A stretch of DNA of 64,000 nt from DASWTL01 sp966250385 (GCA_966250385.1 CBINHC010000005.1:234616-298615), one strand, 5' to 3'; counted from the stretch's first letter, positions 43,082 through 52,570 are shown. Notes: a model not told the origin generated them from the sequence alone. Program-made: numbers and translations.

Positions 43082-43513
43082 TCACTGGGTGGTAACGATC
43101 CGGATCTGAAACAGCAGGTCTTCGATTACCTTAAGCAGTTTTTCGCGGGCATCCAGGAACTTCTCGCGCCGGTACTCGGCCGTTACCTTTTCGGTGTCGG
43201 CCGCCTCAACCGGCAGGCTCAGATCCATGGCTATGGTTTCCCTGATCTCCTCCTTGTAGTCCAGGTCGTCCCGCCCTTTGCTCTGAAAGTAGACGGTCAG
43301 GAACAGTTCGAACTTCTCATAGGCGAGCCGGAGCTCTGCAAAATTCTCCGACGACCATTCCTTCAGGGATTTGATTTCCCGTTCCAGTCCGCGGCACAAC
43401 CCGATAAAGGTCTGGTCATCAAAATAGAACATCTCAAATTGCTTCGTCTTCATACCGGGAAGGTTGCAAAGATAGCGCCACATCATCCGGGCCATTCTCC
43501 GGAAATCCATCAA
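43082..43513 (-). CDS. Hypothetical protein, 143 residues
   Basis: A charged, helical protein (GLEREIKSLKEWSSENFAEL, EKFLDAREKLLKVIEDLLFQIRI) with no signal peptide. The start could be the first ATG or the Met at residue 21 (MKTKQFEMFYFDDQ). I do not recognise the family. It lies convergent to the OmpA-domain gene, with 14 bases between stops. Confidence 0.6.
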   Translation of the reverse strand: MMDFRRMARMMWRYLCNLPGMKTKQFEMFYFDDQTFIGLCRGLEREIKSLKEWSSENFAELRLAYEKFELFLTVYFQSKGRDDLDYKEEIRETIAMDLSLPVEAADTEKVTAEYRREKFLDAREKLLKVIEDLLFQIRIVTTQ

Positions 43514-43640
43514 AATTCATGTTCTCTTCATCTTGCAGCGCTACACTTGCCACAAGACGATTAACTGTTCACTTGAGGTTGGGACTTATTTCAGTTTAAA
43601 CTCCATCGTGCAGATAAACGATCTATTATCCTGTAAGGCT

Positions 43641-43671
43641 CCCCCGGTACGTCGTACCGGGTGGCTTTTTT
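43641..43671 (+). terminator. Plus-strand intrinsic terminator without an obvious upstream gene
   Basis: CCCCCGGTAC pairs with GTACCGGG-GG (one bulged T) around GTC and is followed by C and six Ts. On the plus strand the only upstream sequence is a 130-base gap and an antisense gene, so it may end a small RNA or stop antisense reads; as a plain hairpin it also lies after the AraC-type gene on the minus strand. Confidence 0.65.
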
Positions 43672-43679
43672 ATACCTGG

Positions 43680-44951
43680 TCAGACCTGCCCGGAAGTCCG
43701 CCCCGCCATGTACGCTGCCGGCGGGATGCCCTCAAATTGCTTAAAGGTACGCTTGAAGTTCTTACAGGAGGTGAAGCCGCAGTTCATTGCCATGCCCAGA
43801 AGCGACAGGTGCCGGTTCAGTCCGAGGTCCACTTCTCTGCGGAACTCGCGGATACGGTAGCCGTTGATGAACTCGAAAAAGCCGGAATTGAACTCCTGCG
43901 AGATGACCTCCGACAACTGACGCCGGGTGATCTGCAGTTCGGAACTGAGATCGTTCAGCGTGAGGTTGGCATTGAGGTAAGGTTTGAACTCATCCATATA
44001 CTCCCGCAGCTGTTCCGCCAGAGCCTTGCGTTGCCCGACCTCTGGCGGAAAAGAATCAGCGGTCCGGGTCAGCGGATCCTGCGCAGGATCTGACCCGTCG
44101 TTTTGCACCTCCTCCCCATCCCACCCGTCCTGACCGTCTTCAGGCTCATCAGCAGTAAAGACGGTCGGATCCTGAACGAGCTCAAAACCGATCCAATAAA
44201 CCAGAATGACAAGCAGCGCCAGGTGATAGGGATATACTTCAGGAAAATTCGGCAAGCCGTAGGCTTTGGAATAAAAGGATGCCACCGAGAGCGTGATCAC
44301 GCCGAGCACCACCAGAAGGAACTGCTCAAGCCAGGCGGGCCTGATGCGGGAGGGATTGGAGAAGTACCGGTAAAGGCGTTTCCGGCGCTGGTAAAACACC
44401 AGCAGGGCGGCCGCAGCGAACCCCATGTAAATCAGGTTGCTGACTTCATCGAGCAAGCCATGCTGATCGATCCCTTCCGGGGCCAGGTCCGCCAGGTCCG
44501 CATCCCTGCCACCGTTTTCCTCCAGGAAATAGGGGATCAGCCAGCCCATGATCACCAGGAGAGGAACCAGCAGGATCAGGTGACGTCGACGGAACCTGAA
44601 CTCCACCTCTGCGATGCTGCTGACAAACAGCAGCAGCAGCGGACCGTAAAGAGCCGGGAAGAAGTAGGTGACATGCCTCAGCCGGGGAAAATCGAGGAAC
44701 AGGTTATCGGTCCCGGCCCTGACCAGGATGAGGTGCAGGCTGATCAGCAGAATAAATGCCGCCAGCAGCCGGTTGGGCAGCTGGTTCACCTCCTTCCTCA
44801 AAAGGAGAATCACCAGGACCAGGCCCTGGAAGATTCCTGCGATCATCATTCCACCGGACAGCGCATTCACAGAACTAAAATACGGGAAAAGTACCGAACT
44901 TCCATCCTGCAGCCAGAAAATGAGACACTTAGCCCAGTAACCGAAGGACAT
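43680..44951 (-). CDS. AraC-type regulator with N-terminal multi-pass membrane domain
   Basis: 423 residues if started at the ATG at 44951; an upstream Met at 45020 or an internal one are alternatives. Residues about 25-250 hold seven to eight hydrophobic helices (MMIAGIFQGLVLVILLLRK onwards). A variable Asp/Glu-rich linker follows, then a C-terminal AraC HTH domain (LTLNDLSSELQITRRQLSEVIS, SLLGMAMNCGFTSCKNFKRTFKQFEGIPPAAYM). Such proteins sense a membrane or extracellular signal and bind DNA from the membrane. Targets unknown. Confidence 0.85.
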   Translation of the reverse strand: MSFGYWAKCLIFWLQDGSSVLFPYFSSVNALSGGMMIAGIFQGLVLVILLLRKEVNQLPNRLLAAFILLISLHLILVRAGTDNLFLDFPRLRHVTYFFPALYGPLLLLFVSSIAEVEFRFRRRHLILLVPLLVIMGWLIPYFLEENGGRDADLADLAPEGIDQHGLLDEVSNLIYMGFAAAALLVFYQRRKRLYRYFSNPSRIRPAWLEQFLLVVLGVITLSVASFYSKAYGLPNFPEVYPYHLALLVILVYWIGFELVQDPTVFTADEPEDGQDGWDGEEVQNDGSDPAQDPLTRTADSFPPEVGQRKALAEQLREYMDEFKPYLNANLTLNDLSSELQITRRQLSEVISQEFNSGFFEFINGYRIREFRREVDLGLNRHLSLLGMAMNCGFTSCKNFKRTFKQFEGIPPAAYMAGRTSGQV

Positions 44952-45058
44952 CCCGCCGGCAAATTGCGGTTTCCGAAGTCCAGGCGGCGGGCACCTCCCC
45001 GCTTCATTTTTCCGGGCCAAGAATTGCGCAAAAAAAACAATTAGTTCAGCGAAACATC

Positions 45059-45066
45059 TATTTTTG
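45059..45066 (+). promoter_or_regulatory. -7 box of asnS
   Basis: TATTTTTG followed by CG is a full match to TAnnTTTGC and ends seven bases before the asnS ATG. Confidence 0.55.
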
Positions 45067-45073
45067 CGACATT

Positions 45074-46519
45074 ATGAAGCGCACTAAGATCAAAGACCTT
45101 CTGAACGCAGAAACGTTCGGACACGAAGTAGTTGTTAAAGGATGGGTAAGGACTTTTCGTAATAACCAGTTTATTGCGATCAACGACGGTTCCACGATTA
45201 ATAATATTCAGGCGGTTGTTGATTTTAATTCGACCGGGGAAGCATTGCTTAAACGACTGACCACAGGCGCATCCGTCTCCGTGCGCGGTGAGCTTGTCGA
45301 GTCGATGGGAAAAGGCCAGCGTGTGGAAATCAAAGTACGGGAGCTTGAGATCCTGGGCGACAGTGATGCGGAAAAATACCCGTTGCAGCCGAAGAAGCAC
45401 AGCCTGGAGTTTCTCCGCGAGATCGCGCATCTCCGGTTCCGTACCAATACGTTCAACGCCGTATTCAAGGTGCGCCATGCCCTTGCCTTCGCGATTCACC
45501 AGTTCTTCAATGAACGGGGATTCGTATATATCCACACCCCGATCATCACCGCTTCGGATGCCGAAGGCGCCGGCGAGATGTTCCGGGTGACGACCCTGGA
45601 TTTCGACAACACCCCGCGCAACGAGGACGGCTCGGTCAACTATAAGGAAGACTTTTTCGGAAAGTCGACCAACCTGACCGTTTCCGGCCAGCTTGAAGGC
45701 GAGCTTGCCGCGCTGGCTTTTGGCGAGATCTATACATTCGGTCCTACGTTCCGTGCCGAGAACTCCAACACGACCCGTCACCTGGCGGAGTTCTGGATGA
45801 TCGAACCGGAAATGGCCTTCTATGACCTGAAAGATAATATGCAGCTGGCCGAAGACCTGCTGAAGTACGTGATCCGGTATGCGCTGGAGCACTGTGCGGA
45901 TGAACTGGAATTCCTGAAAGGCAGACTGCTCGAGGAGGAAAAGCAGAAACCGCAGAACGAGCGATCCGCACTGGATCTGATCGGCAAACTGAATTTCTGC
46001 CTGGAGAACGAGTTCCAGCGGATCACCTATACGGAGGCGATTCAGATCCTGAAGAGCTCTAAACCGAACCAGAAGAAGCAGTTCAAATACCTCATCGAGG
46101 ACTGGGGCGCCGACCTGCAGTCCGAACACGAGCGGTACCTGGTGGAAAAGCATTTCAGCAAACCGGTTATCATTACCGATTACCCTGCCGATATCAAGTC
46201 CTTCTACATGCGCCAGAATGAACCGGATGCCGAAGGCAGAAGAACGGTGGGTGCCATGGATATCCTTTTCCCCGGCATCGGGGAGATCGTCGGCGGATCC
46301 CAGCGGGAAGAGCGACTGGAAAAACTTCAGCAGCGGATGGATGAAATGAACATCCCGGTTGAAGACATGCAATGGTTCCTGGATACCCGGCGTTTCGGCT
46401 CGGCGCCGCACTCCGGATTCGGGCTCGGATTCGAGCGGCTGGTCCTGTTTGTGACCGGGATGACCAATATCCGCGATGTCATCGCATTCCCGAGAACCCC
46501 GAAAAATGCAGAATTCTAG
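45074..46519 (+). CDS. asnS: Asparaginyl-tRNA synthetase
   Basis: 481 residues, full length. An OB-fold anticodon-binding domain (GHEVVVKGWVRTFRNNQFIAIND) precedes the class II core: motif 2 FGPTFRAENSNTTRHLAEFWMIEPE and motif 3 GFGLGFERLVLFVTGM, with GSQREERL. It charges tRNA-Asn in the cytoplasm. Its own promoter box and a following hairpin suggest a single-gene transcript. Confidence 0.97.
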   Translation: MKRTKIKDLLNAETFGHEVVVKGWVRTFRNNQFIAINDGSTINNIQAVVDFNSTGEALLKRLTTGASVSVRGELVESMGKGQRVEIKVRELEILGDSDAEKYPLQPKKHSLEFLREIAHLRFRTNTFNAVFKVRHALAFAIHQFFNERGFVYIHTPIITASDAEGAGEMFRVTTLDFDNTPRNEDGSVNYKEDFFGKSTNLTVSGQLEGELAALAFGEIYTFGPTFRAENSNTTRHLAEFWMIEPEMAFYDLKDNMQLAEDLLKYVIRYALEHCADELEFLKGRLLEEEKQKPQNERSALDLIGKLNFCLENEFQRITYTEAIQILKSSKPNQKKQFKYLIEDWGADLQSEHERYLVEKHFSKPVIITDYPADIKSFYMRQNEPDAEGRRTVGAMDILFPGIGEIVGGSQREERLEKLQQRMDEMNIPVEDMQWFLDTRRFGSAPHSGFGLGFERLVLFVTGMTNIRDVIAFPRTPKNAEF

Positions 46520-46527
46520 CATCACAG

Positions 46528-46554
46528 GAAGCGGCCCCCGGGCCGCTTCTTCTG
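46528..46554 (+). terminator. Hairpin after asnS
   Basis: GAAGCGGCCC pairs with GGGCCGCTTC around CC, nine bases past the asnS stop; the following T content (TTCTG) is modest. Confidence 0.65.
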
Positions 46555-46608
46555 TACCTGACGGGTTCCGGCTCTGAACAATCGCCCTGAACCTTCGTTG
46601 TTTTTACT

Positions 46609-47652
46609 ATGGATCTGTCAACGCGGCTGCAATTCCGGATCGTTTCCGTCAGGACGGAAACCGAGGTTGCGAAAACATATGAACTGGAAGAAGTAAACGG
46701 GCAGCAGCCGTCATTCCTCCCCGGACAATTTCTGACCTTCATTATCCGGACCGAAAAACAGGAATTACGCCGTTCCTACTCAATCGTTTCCCTGCCCGGC
46801 GAACCGCTGCGCATCACCGTCAAAAAAGTCGTCAACGGACTGATTTCCCGCTATATCCTGCAGCACTGGCATACCGGCGACGTAGTCACGGCGCTGCCGC
46901 CGGCGGGAAGGTTTACCGTATTCCCGCAAAGGGCCGTACCCCGTGACATTTTCTGTTTCGCAGCCGGCAGCGGCATCATTCCAATCCTCCCGCAGCTTCG
47001 TTTCCTGCTTCCGGAAGAGCCGCAGAGTAATTTCCGGCTGATTTACAGCAACCACAATGAAGCGGACGCCCTGTTTCTGCAAGAGATCGGGACACTGCAG
47101 ACAACCTATCCGCATTTCACCGTGAATTACCTGTTTTCGGACCCCGTCCGCCGGCATCATGAGCAGGGACACCTGAGCAACCTGAGCGCCGAGACACTGG
47201 TAAACCGGGAGCTGAAGCACCGCCGGGAGGATGCCGTTTTCCTGATCTGCGGCCCGTTTTCCTATATGCGCATGCTGATCTTTACGCTCGGACTGATGCA
47301 TATTCCAAGGGAGAACATCCGCAAGGAGAATTACCTGCCGGAGGTTATGCGCTCCGGTACTGCGCAGGAACCTGTTTATCCGGACCGGAAGGTTTTGATC
47401 GGGATCGGGGATGAGGAGCGGAACATTGACGTTCATTCAGGGGAAACGATTCTCCGGGCAGCCCTCAGACAGGGACTCCAGCCTCCTTACAGCTGTGAGG
47501 GTGGCGTCTGCGGACTGTGCGCCGCCAGGTGCGTCCACGGGAAAGTTCATATGAGCATCAATGAAGTGCTGACCGGGCAGGAACTCACCGAAGGCTGGGT
47601 ACTGACCTGCACGGGTTTCCCGGCAGAAGACGGCACATATATCCTCTACTGA
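46609..47652 (+). CDS. FAD/[2Fe-2S] ferredoxin-type oxidoreductase (PaaE-like)
   Basis: 347 residues: an FAD-binding domain (LRRSYSIVS, R-x-Y-S), an NAD-binding domain (CFAAGSGIIPILPQL, LICGPFSYM) and a C-terminal plant-type [2Fe-2S] domain (YSCEGGVCGLCAARC, with a later Cys in VLTCTGFP). This order matches PaaE and related ferredoxin reductases that pass electrons from NAD(P)H to an oxygenase. No oxygenase gene adjoins. Confidence 0.92.
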   Translation: MDLSTRLQFRIVSVRTETEVAKTYELEEVNGQQPSFLPGQFLTFIIRTEKQELRRSYSIVSLPGEPLRITVKKVVNGLISRYILQHWHTGDVVTALPPAGRFTVFPQRAVPRDIFCFAAGSGIIPILPQLRFLLPEEPQSNFRLIYSNHNEADALFLQEIGTLQTTYPHFTVNYLFSDPVRRHHEQGHLSNLSAETLVNRELKHRREDAVFLICGPFSYMRMLIFTLGLMHIPRENIRKENYLPEVMRSGTAQEPVYPDRKVLIGIGDEERNIDVHSGETILRAALRQGLQPPYSCEGGVCGLCAARCVHGKVHMSINEVLTGQELTEGWVLTCTGFPAEDGTYILY

Positions 47653-47665
47653 CCCAGACCGGCTT

Positions 47666-48532
47666 TCATCTCCGGATCCGGTTATAATTCAGGGAGGGGG
47701 TCCGGCCTTCACCGGCCGTATAGAATCCCTGCCCGTTCCGGCTGAATCCGATGGCTTCGCCCTGGAGCTCCGAGGTATGCGGGAGCGTCCGGGGTTCGCG
47801 TTTGAACATATCCTCAAGCAATTCCCCCGGTTTTCGTTGCCAGTAAAAGACATTCCCGTAGGACCGTACCAGCACCTCCCTGCCGTCAGCCGAAATATCG
47901 GCCGCGGTCACCCAGCGAAGGAGACCTGCTCCCGGCAGGTTCAGCTTGGCTACGAGATCCATTGACACGGTATCCTGCCGCCGGAAATCCAGCCTGGTTT
48001 TGTAGACATGCGGCCGGTCTTCGCGCTTGGTGATGATGTACAATTGCCGGGTCAGCGGGTCGACCAGCAGCGCCTCGGCGTCCCGGCCGCCGTCAGGGTA
48101 AGAAAGAAACATGGAGTCCACCCGGATATCGCTGATGCTGTCTGTCAGCCGGGGTTCGGCGACCCGGAGGATACGGACCGCTTTCCTGCGACCGCTGTTA
48201 TCGCCGATATCTCCCACATACAGGTAAGACTCTTTGCCGTCCGCCTGGATGGCGATATCCTCGAAATCCTCCGTGCGGAATTCCTTGAACCTGAAGCGCC
48301 GCTGCAGGATGCCGTCACTGCTCAGCAGATAGAGACGCAGCGTTCTGGTGCCGTCATTATGTACCCACAGGCTTCCCTTGTTCCGGATCGAAGTCACCAG
48401 CCCGGATATCTCGCGGATCTCCCGGTACGTTATCTCGTAGGAACGGTCCGCGACCAGACTGGCATTTGCAAACCAGATCTTATAGACCGCCCCCAGCATC
48501 AAAACAGTAAGAACCCAGTGGTACCAGCGCAT
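47666..48532 (-). CDS. Membrane-anchored beta-propeller-like protein
   Basis: 288 residues with an N-terminal hydrophobic anchor (WVLTVLMLGAVYKIWF). The rest shows repeated strands such as SLWVHNDGTRTLRLYLL, FEDIAIQADGKESYLYVGDIGDN and EALLVDPLTRQLYIITKRED, resembling a propeller of the SdiA-regulated/esterase-like phytase type. Catalysis cannot be inferred. The gene may have a periplasmic role. Confidence 0.75.
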   Translation of the reverse strand: MRWYHWVLTVLMLGAVYKIWFANASLVADRSYEITYREIREISGLVTSIRNKGSLWVHNDGTRTLRLYLLSSDGILQRRFRFKEFRTEDFEDIAIQADGKESYLYVGDIGDNSGRRKAVRILRVAEPRLTDSISDIRVDSMFLSYPDGGRDAEALLVDPLTRQLYIITKREDRPHVYKTRLDFRRQDTVSMDLVAKLNLPGAGLLRWVTAADISADGREVLVRSYGNVFYWQRKPGELLEDMFKREPRTLPHTSELQGEAIGFSRNGQGFYTAGEGRTPSLNYNRIRR

Positions 48533-48608
48533 ACGCGTAAAAAAAGATTATTGCAGTTCTGCCATTTAACAATGCCTCACCGGGAGTGTTTTCAATGAGT
48601 CAGAAATG

Positions 48609-49097
48609 TTACCGCCGGAGTTCGGCCAGCAATGACTGGTGACCGAGCGGCTCGGTAATCATCTCGATCCCCCCCTCCCCGGTTCTGGGCCATAGTTCCT
48701 GAGGCCTGTCCCAGTATAGCTCTACCCCGTTACCATCCGGATCATCCAGATAGATGGCCTCTGAAACCCCGTGATCGGATGCGCCGGTCAGCGGATATTC
48801 CGCCTCCAGCAACCGGTTGAATATAACGGCCAGGTCGTACCGTGTCGGATACAGGATAGCGGTATGAAATAATCCGGGCGCGCGTACCGGCCCGGGGGCC
48901 GCTCCTTTTGAGTACCAGGTATTCAGTCCCAGGTGATGGTGGTACCCCCCCGCTGAAATAAAAACGGCCTGGTCTCCGTATTTTTGGGTAATTTCAAATC
49001 CGAGCAGTCCCTGGTAGAACGCCAGCGAACGTTCCAGGTCGGCAACCTTGAGGTGGACATGCCCGATTCGGGTCAGGGGCGGCACAGTATATTTCAT
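48609..49097 (-). CDS. VOC-family glyoxalase/dioxygenase-like protein
   Basis: 162 residues from the ATG at 49097; a TTG at 49112 is less likely. IGHVHLKVADLERSLAFYQGLLGFEI is a VOC start; metal ligands are seen in YHHHLGLNTW and GVELYWDRPQELW (Glu). It resembles catechol 2,3-dioxygenase-like CatE or glyoxalase-family proteins. Substrate unknown. It is divergent from the Sua5-type gene, with a 43-base intergenic space. Confidence 0.88.
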   Translation of the reverse strand: MKYTVPPLTRIGHVHLKVADLERSLAFYQGLLGFEITQKYGDQAVFISAGGYHHHLGLNTWYSKGAAPGPVRAPGLFHTAILYPTRYDLAVIFNRLLEAEYPLTGASDHGVSEAIYLDDPDGNGVELYWDRPQELWPRTGEGGIEMITEPLGHQSLLAELRR

Positions 49098-49140
49098 ATT
49101 GTAATTAAACAATCCGTAGTCTTAAACGATTTCTATAGTT

Positions 49141-49761
49141 ATGTTAATACATATTTATCCTGAAAACCCCAATCCAAAGCATATTAACCAGGTGGTCGAC
49201 GTGCTCAGGAAAGGAGGCGTCATCATTTACCCGACGGATACGATCTATGGAATAGGCTGTGATATTACCAATCATAAAGCCATCGAAAAAGTTTGCCAGA
49301 TCCGCGGAATCAAGCCCGAAAAGGCTAATCTGTCCTTTATCTGTCATGACCTGAGCCATATTTCGCATTACACCAAGCCGATTGACAACTCCGTCTTCCG
49401 GCTGCTGAAAAAAGCGCTTCCCGGACCGTTCACCTTTATTTTTGAGGCCGGCAATGCCGTTCCCAGGCTACTGAGCTCCAATAAGAAAACGGTGGGCATA
49501 CGCGTTCCGGATAACCCTATCGCCCGGGAGATCGTTCGCGTCCTGGGAAACCCGATCCTTTCCACCTCGATCCATGACGAGGATGAGGTCATCGAGTACT
49601 CTACGGATCCGGAGCTGATCTATGAGAAATATAAGGACCAGGTGGACCTCGTCATCGACGGCGGCTATGGCGGCAATCAGCCCTCTACGGTCGTAGACTG
49701 CACGATGGGCGATTTCAATATCGTCCGCAACGGCAAGGGCGACCTGGGTGCATTTCTATAA
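49141..49761 (+). CDS. Sua5/YciO/YrdC-type threonylcarbamoyl-AMP synthase
   Basis: 206 residues. KGGVIIYPTDTIYGIGCDI is the Sua5/YrdC nucleotide-binding signature; ALPGPFTFIFEA and VGIRVPDNPIA are further YrdC-fold motifs. It would make threonylcarbamoyl-AMP for the tRNA t6A modification, or be a YciO paralogue; the length fits either. It overlaps the convergent antiporter gene by six bases. Confidence 0.92.
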   Translation: MLIHIYPENPNPKHINQVVDVLRKGGVIIYPTDTIYGIGCDITNHKAIEKVCQIRGIKPEKANLSFICHDLSHISHYTKPIDNSVFRLLKKALPGPFTFIFEAGNAVPRLLSSNKKTVGIRVPDNPIAREIVRVLGNPILSTSIHDEDEVIEYSTDPELIYEKYKDQVDLVIDGGYGGNQPSTVVDCTMGDFNIVRNGKGDLGAFL

Positions 49762-50973
49762 CTCCGGCGCGGGGCGCTGGTCCGGCGGGCCCGCGACCTC
49801 CTCCGTTTCCTCCTTGCTGTTACTGAAGATCAGTCCGGCCATCATGATGAAGCCCGTCAGTATGATGATCTGTATGATCAGCGGCCGGTTGACGATATCG
49901 ACAGACAACCCGACCGGTATCGACAGGAATAGGAGAATCGTAATCAGGCCCCGCGGGGCGATGAACAGCAGCGGCATCAGCGGCAACCCGACCGCACGAA
50001 GCTGAAGCGCCCGAATCAGGAAGATGCCCGCGACGATCCCGACTGCCCACAGGAGGGTTTCCGGGTTCAGTAGTTCAGCCGTCTCAATGACATACCCAAA
50101 CAGCAGGAAAAAGATGGCGCGCACGACGAAGGCCGCTTCGACGCTGATTTCCCGGAATTTACGGACCTCAGCATTCAGATCCTGGGGATGAAGCTTCTGG
50201 ATCCATTTGAGCCGTTTGAGTTCGTCCAGGTTGCCCAGGAAAAGTCCGAAGGTCAGAATAAATACCAGCGCCGGGAGATGATAGATCTTGGAAATACCGT
50301 AGATCAGGATAACCAGCAGGATGATCGGCGCGAACTTGATATGATGTTCGATCTTGCTCAGGAGATAGGACAGGCCGGCAGATGCCGTAAAAGATATGAT
50401 GATGATCGCTACCAGCTGCATCAGGAAGTGCAGAAAGGAGCCGGTCGTGATCGTTTCGTTGAGCACAAAGAAGTCGAACAGCAGGACCCCGAAGATATCG
50501 CTCAGACTGCTCTCATAGATAACGAACTCCCGTTTTCCCGCGGCCAGGTTCGCCGCGCTTGGGATCGCGATCGAACTGCTGATCACCGCGATCGGAATAG
50601 CGTTCACCAGGCTCTCCCGGAAGGGATATCCCCCCACGAGCGATATCGCATAGGCAAGCCCCAGGCTGAGAATAATGATCGGAAAAAAGGACACGACGAA
50701 CGATGTGCGGATGACAGGAAGCTTGGACTTATTCAGCTCCAGTTCCAGAGCCCCTTCCATCACGATCAGGATTAGCCCCACCGTGCCCATCACCGACAGG
50801 ATCGGGGTCAGATTCGGCAACTGAAAGTCGAGTACATCGCCGATCTGCCGCATGATCCAGCCTACCAGGAGCAGAAGGATCACCGACGGAATCCGGGTCC
50901 TTGCTGAAGTAATATCAAAAACATAGGCCAGTAGGATCAAGCTGCAGATGGTAATGATGATCGTATTGCTCAT
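49756..50973 (-). CDS. CPA2-type cation:proton antiporter
   Basis: 405 residues with about 12 hydrophobic segments starting IIITICSLILLAYVFDI. TSARTRIPSVILLLLVGWIMRQIGD, SSIAIPSAANLAAGKREFVIYES (unwound helix) and IFFLLFGYVIETAELL fit the Na+/H+ antiporter (KefB/NapA-like) family. No TrkA/RCK domain is attached. It exchanges monovalent cations for protons at the inner membrane. NhaA follows divergently. Confidence 0.88.
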   Translation of the reverse strand: MSNTIIITICSLILLAYVFDITSARTRIPSVILLLLVGWIMRQIGDVLDFQLPNLTPILSVMGTVGLILIVMEGALELELNKSKLPVIRTSFVVSFFPIIILSLGLAYAISLVGGYPFRESLVNAIPIAVISSSIAIPSAANLAAGKREFVIYESSLSDIFGVLLFDFFVLNETITTGSFLHFLMQLVAIIIISFTASAGLSYLLSKIEHHIKFAPIILLVILIYGISKIYHLPALVFILTFGLFLGNLDELKRLKWIQKLHPQDLNAEVRKFREISVEAAFVVRAIFFLLFGYVIETAELLNPETLLWAVGIVAGIFLIRALQLRAVGLPLMPLLFIAPRGLITILLFLSIPVGLSVDIVNRPLIIQIIILTGFIMMAGLIFSNSKEETEEVAGPPDQRPAPEL

Positions 50974-51105
50974 AATCTTGGTATTGGTTTCGGCTTATCC
51001 GCCGCCAATTTATTATTTCTTATCCATACATGGGCCACCACCGGCAAGAAACCGGCCGGCAGTTGAAAAAAAGGAAACGCGCCGCGATTCTTTTGAGCGT
51101 TTTAT

Positions 51106-51113
51106 TATTTTCG
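51106..51113 (+). promoter_or_regulatory. Candidate -7 box of nhaA
   Basis: TATTTTCG followed by C matches TAnnTTTGC at all but one position and ends four bases before the nhaA ATG. Confidence 0.4.
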
Positions 51114-51117
51114 CTGG

Positions 51118-52308
51118 ATGCCGAAAATCAATCTTGCGCCGTTTAAAGAGTTTCTTCAATCCCAGCAGATCGGGGGCTTCCTGCTCCTGCTGTGCGTGGT
51201 CGTTTCGCTGCTGATCGCTAATTCTTCCTGGGGGACCGGGTTCGGGCAGCTCCTCGAAACGGAACTTGGACGGAATTTCGGACCCGTGCAGCTCACCTAC
51301 CCGGTGGCCCTGTGGATCAACGACGGACTTATGGCCATCTTCTTCCTGCTGGTCGGCCTGGAGATCAAACGGGAAATCGTCGAAGGGGAACTGAGCACTG
51401 CCAAGAAAGCCGCCCTCCCAATTTTTGCGGCGCTTGGCGGGATGCTGTTTCCGGCCGCCATATATGCGCTGTTCAATGCCGGAACCCCGACCTCAGCCGG
51501 GTGGGGTATTCCGATGGCAACCGATATCGCCTTCGCCCTGGCAGTCCTGTCCATGCTCGGGAACAGGGTACCGACCTCACTGAAGGTCTTCCTGTCAGCG
51601 CTCGCCATTGCAGACGACCTGGGCGCCATTCTCGTCATCGCCGTTTTTTACACCAGAGAGCTGCACTTTGCCTACCTGGGATACGCAGGCGGTATCCTTG
51701 TGCTCCTGCTGTTACTGAACCGGTTTAAGGTCACCAACCTGGCGGCCTATCTCCTGCCCGGGATCTTTTTATGGTACTTCATTCACCACTCAGGGATTCA
51801 CGCGACTATCGCCGGCGTGATCCTGGCATTCACCATCCCGACCAATATCGGGTCAGCCGCCTCGCCGCTCGAAAAGCTTGAACATGCGATTTCCAGACCT
51901 GTCAACTTCCTGATCATGCCATTGTTCGCCCTGGCCAACACGAATATTCGATTCACCAGCTCCATGCTGGACGGATTAAGCAGTAACCTGGGTCTGGGCA
52001 TCATCATAGGCCTGGTAGCCGGAAAAACAATCGGCGTCACTGCCTTTTCATGGATCTCGGTCAAACTCGGCCTGAGCTCACTTCCGCGGAAAACGGGCTG
52101 GAAACAAGTTTTGGGGCTGGGCATGCTGGCCGGGATCGGCTTCACCATGTCGATCTTCGTTTCCCTGTTGTCCTTCTCGGACACGGAACATCAGTCCGAG
52201 GCAAAGTTCGCTATTCTCTGCGCCTCAGTCCTGGCGGCAATACTCGGTTCCGTCTACCTTACCCTGCTGAGTAAGCGCAGTCCGGCCGGCCCTGCCTCCC
52301 ATTCCTAA
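51118..52308 (+). CDS. nhaA: NhaA-type Na+/H+ antiporter
   Basis: 396 residues, normal length. It has GLEIKREIVEGELS, MATDIAFALAVLSMLG, and LAIADDLGAILVIA with the paired Asp that bind Na+ and protons, and GIGFTMSIFVSLLSF at the end. It expels Na+ at the inner membrane, regulating pH and salt. Next to a CPA2 antiporter on the opposite strand, it suggests a small ion-homeostasis locus. Confidence 0.97.
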   Translation: MPKINLAPFKEFLQSQQIGGFLLLLCVVVSLLIANSSWGTGFGQLLETELGRNFGPVQLTYPVALWINDGLMAIFFLLVGLEIKREIVEGELSTAKKAALPIFAALGGMLFPAAIYALFNAGTPTSAGWGIPMATDIAFALAVLSMLGNRVPTSLKVFLSALAIADDLGAILVIAVFYTRELHFAYLGYAGGILVLLLLLNRFKVTNLAAYLLPGIFLWYFIHHSGIHATIAGVILAFTIPTNIGSAASPLEKLEHAISRPVNFLIMPLFALANTNIRFTSSMLDGLSSNLGLGIIIGLVAGKTIGVTAFSWISVKLGLSSLPRKTGWKQVLGLGMLAGIGFTMSIFVSLLSFSDTEHQSEAKFAILCASVLAAILGSVYLTLLSKRSPAGPASHS

Positions 52309-52315
52309 AAAAGCA

Positions 52316-52347
52316 AACCCGTCTGCTATACAGGCGGGTTCACTTTT
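52316..52347 (+). terminator. Intrinsic terminator after nhaA
   Basis: AACCCG-CTG pairs with CAG-CGGGTT around CTATA, followed by CACTTTTGG; it starts eight bases past the nhaA stop. Confidence 0.75.
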
Positions 52348-52570
52348 GGTCGGTAGATGCATCCGTCACATGCAACTTCGGTGCCAGGAACCTACGCAAA
52401 CAGCCGTTTGCAGCAAAAAAACTAAAATGACGGCGGACGCTGCCGGAAGTGAGCGGGCCGTTTCAGACAGGTGCACAGCTACAACACCGGGTGAGCCGGT
52501 TGCCGGTTAAAAGGAGGGCCTGTCCCCCGAATGAAGTGTGTGTGCCCCCCCCGTGGAAGGACGGACGGTG
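52348..52570. other. Intergenic region between nhaA and a small membrane protein gene
   Basis: No gene is evident. GCAAACAGCCGTTTGC at about 52396 is a short hairpin followed by A-rich sequence. The stretch has C homopolymers near 52545 and nothing else I recognise. Confidence 0.4.

Noticed and set aside
44103..45044. 313-codon plus-strand frame over the AraC-type gene
   Set aside because: Low-complexity Gln/His-rich product with no family features; the minus-strand gene has membrane helices and an HTH domain.
45041..46525. Long 494-codon frame antisense to asnS
   Set aside because: It covers asnS exactly on the other strand, lacks any family features, and the asnS reading carries all class II synthetase motifs.
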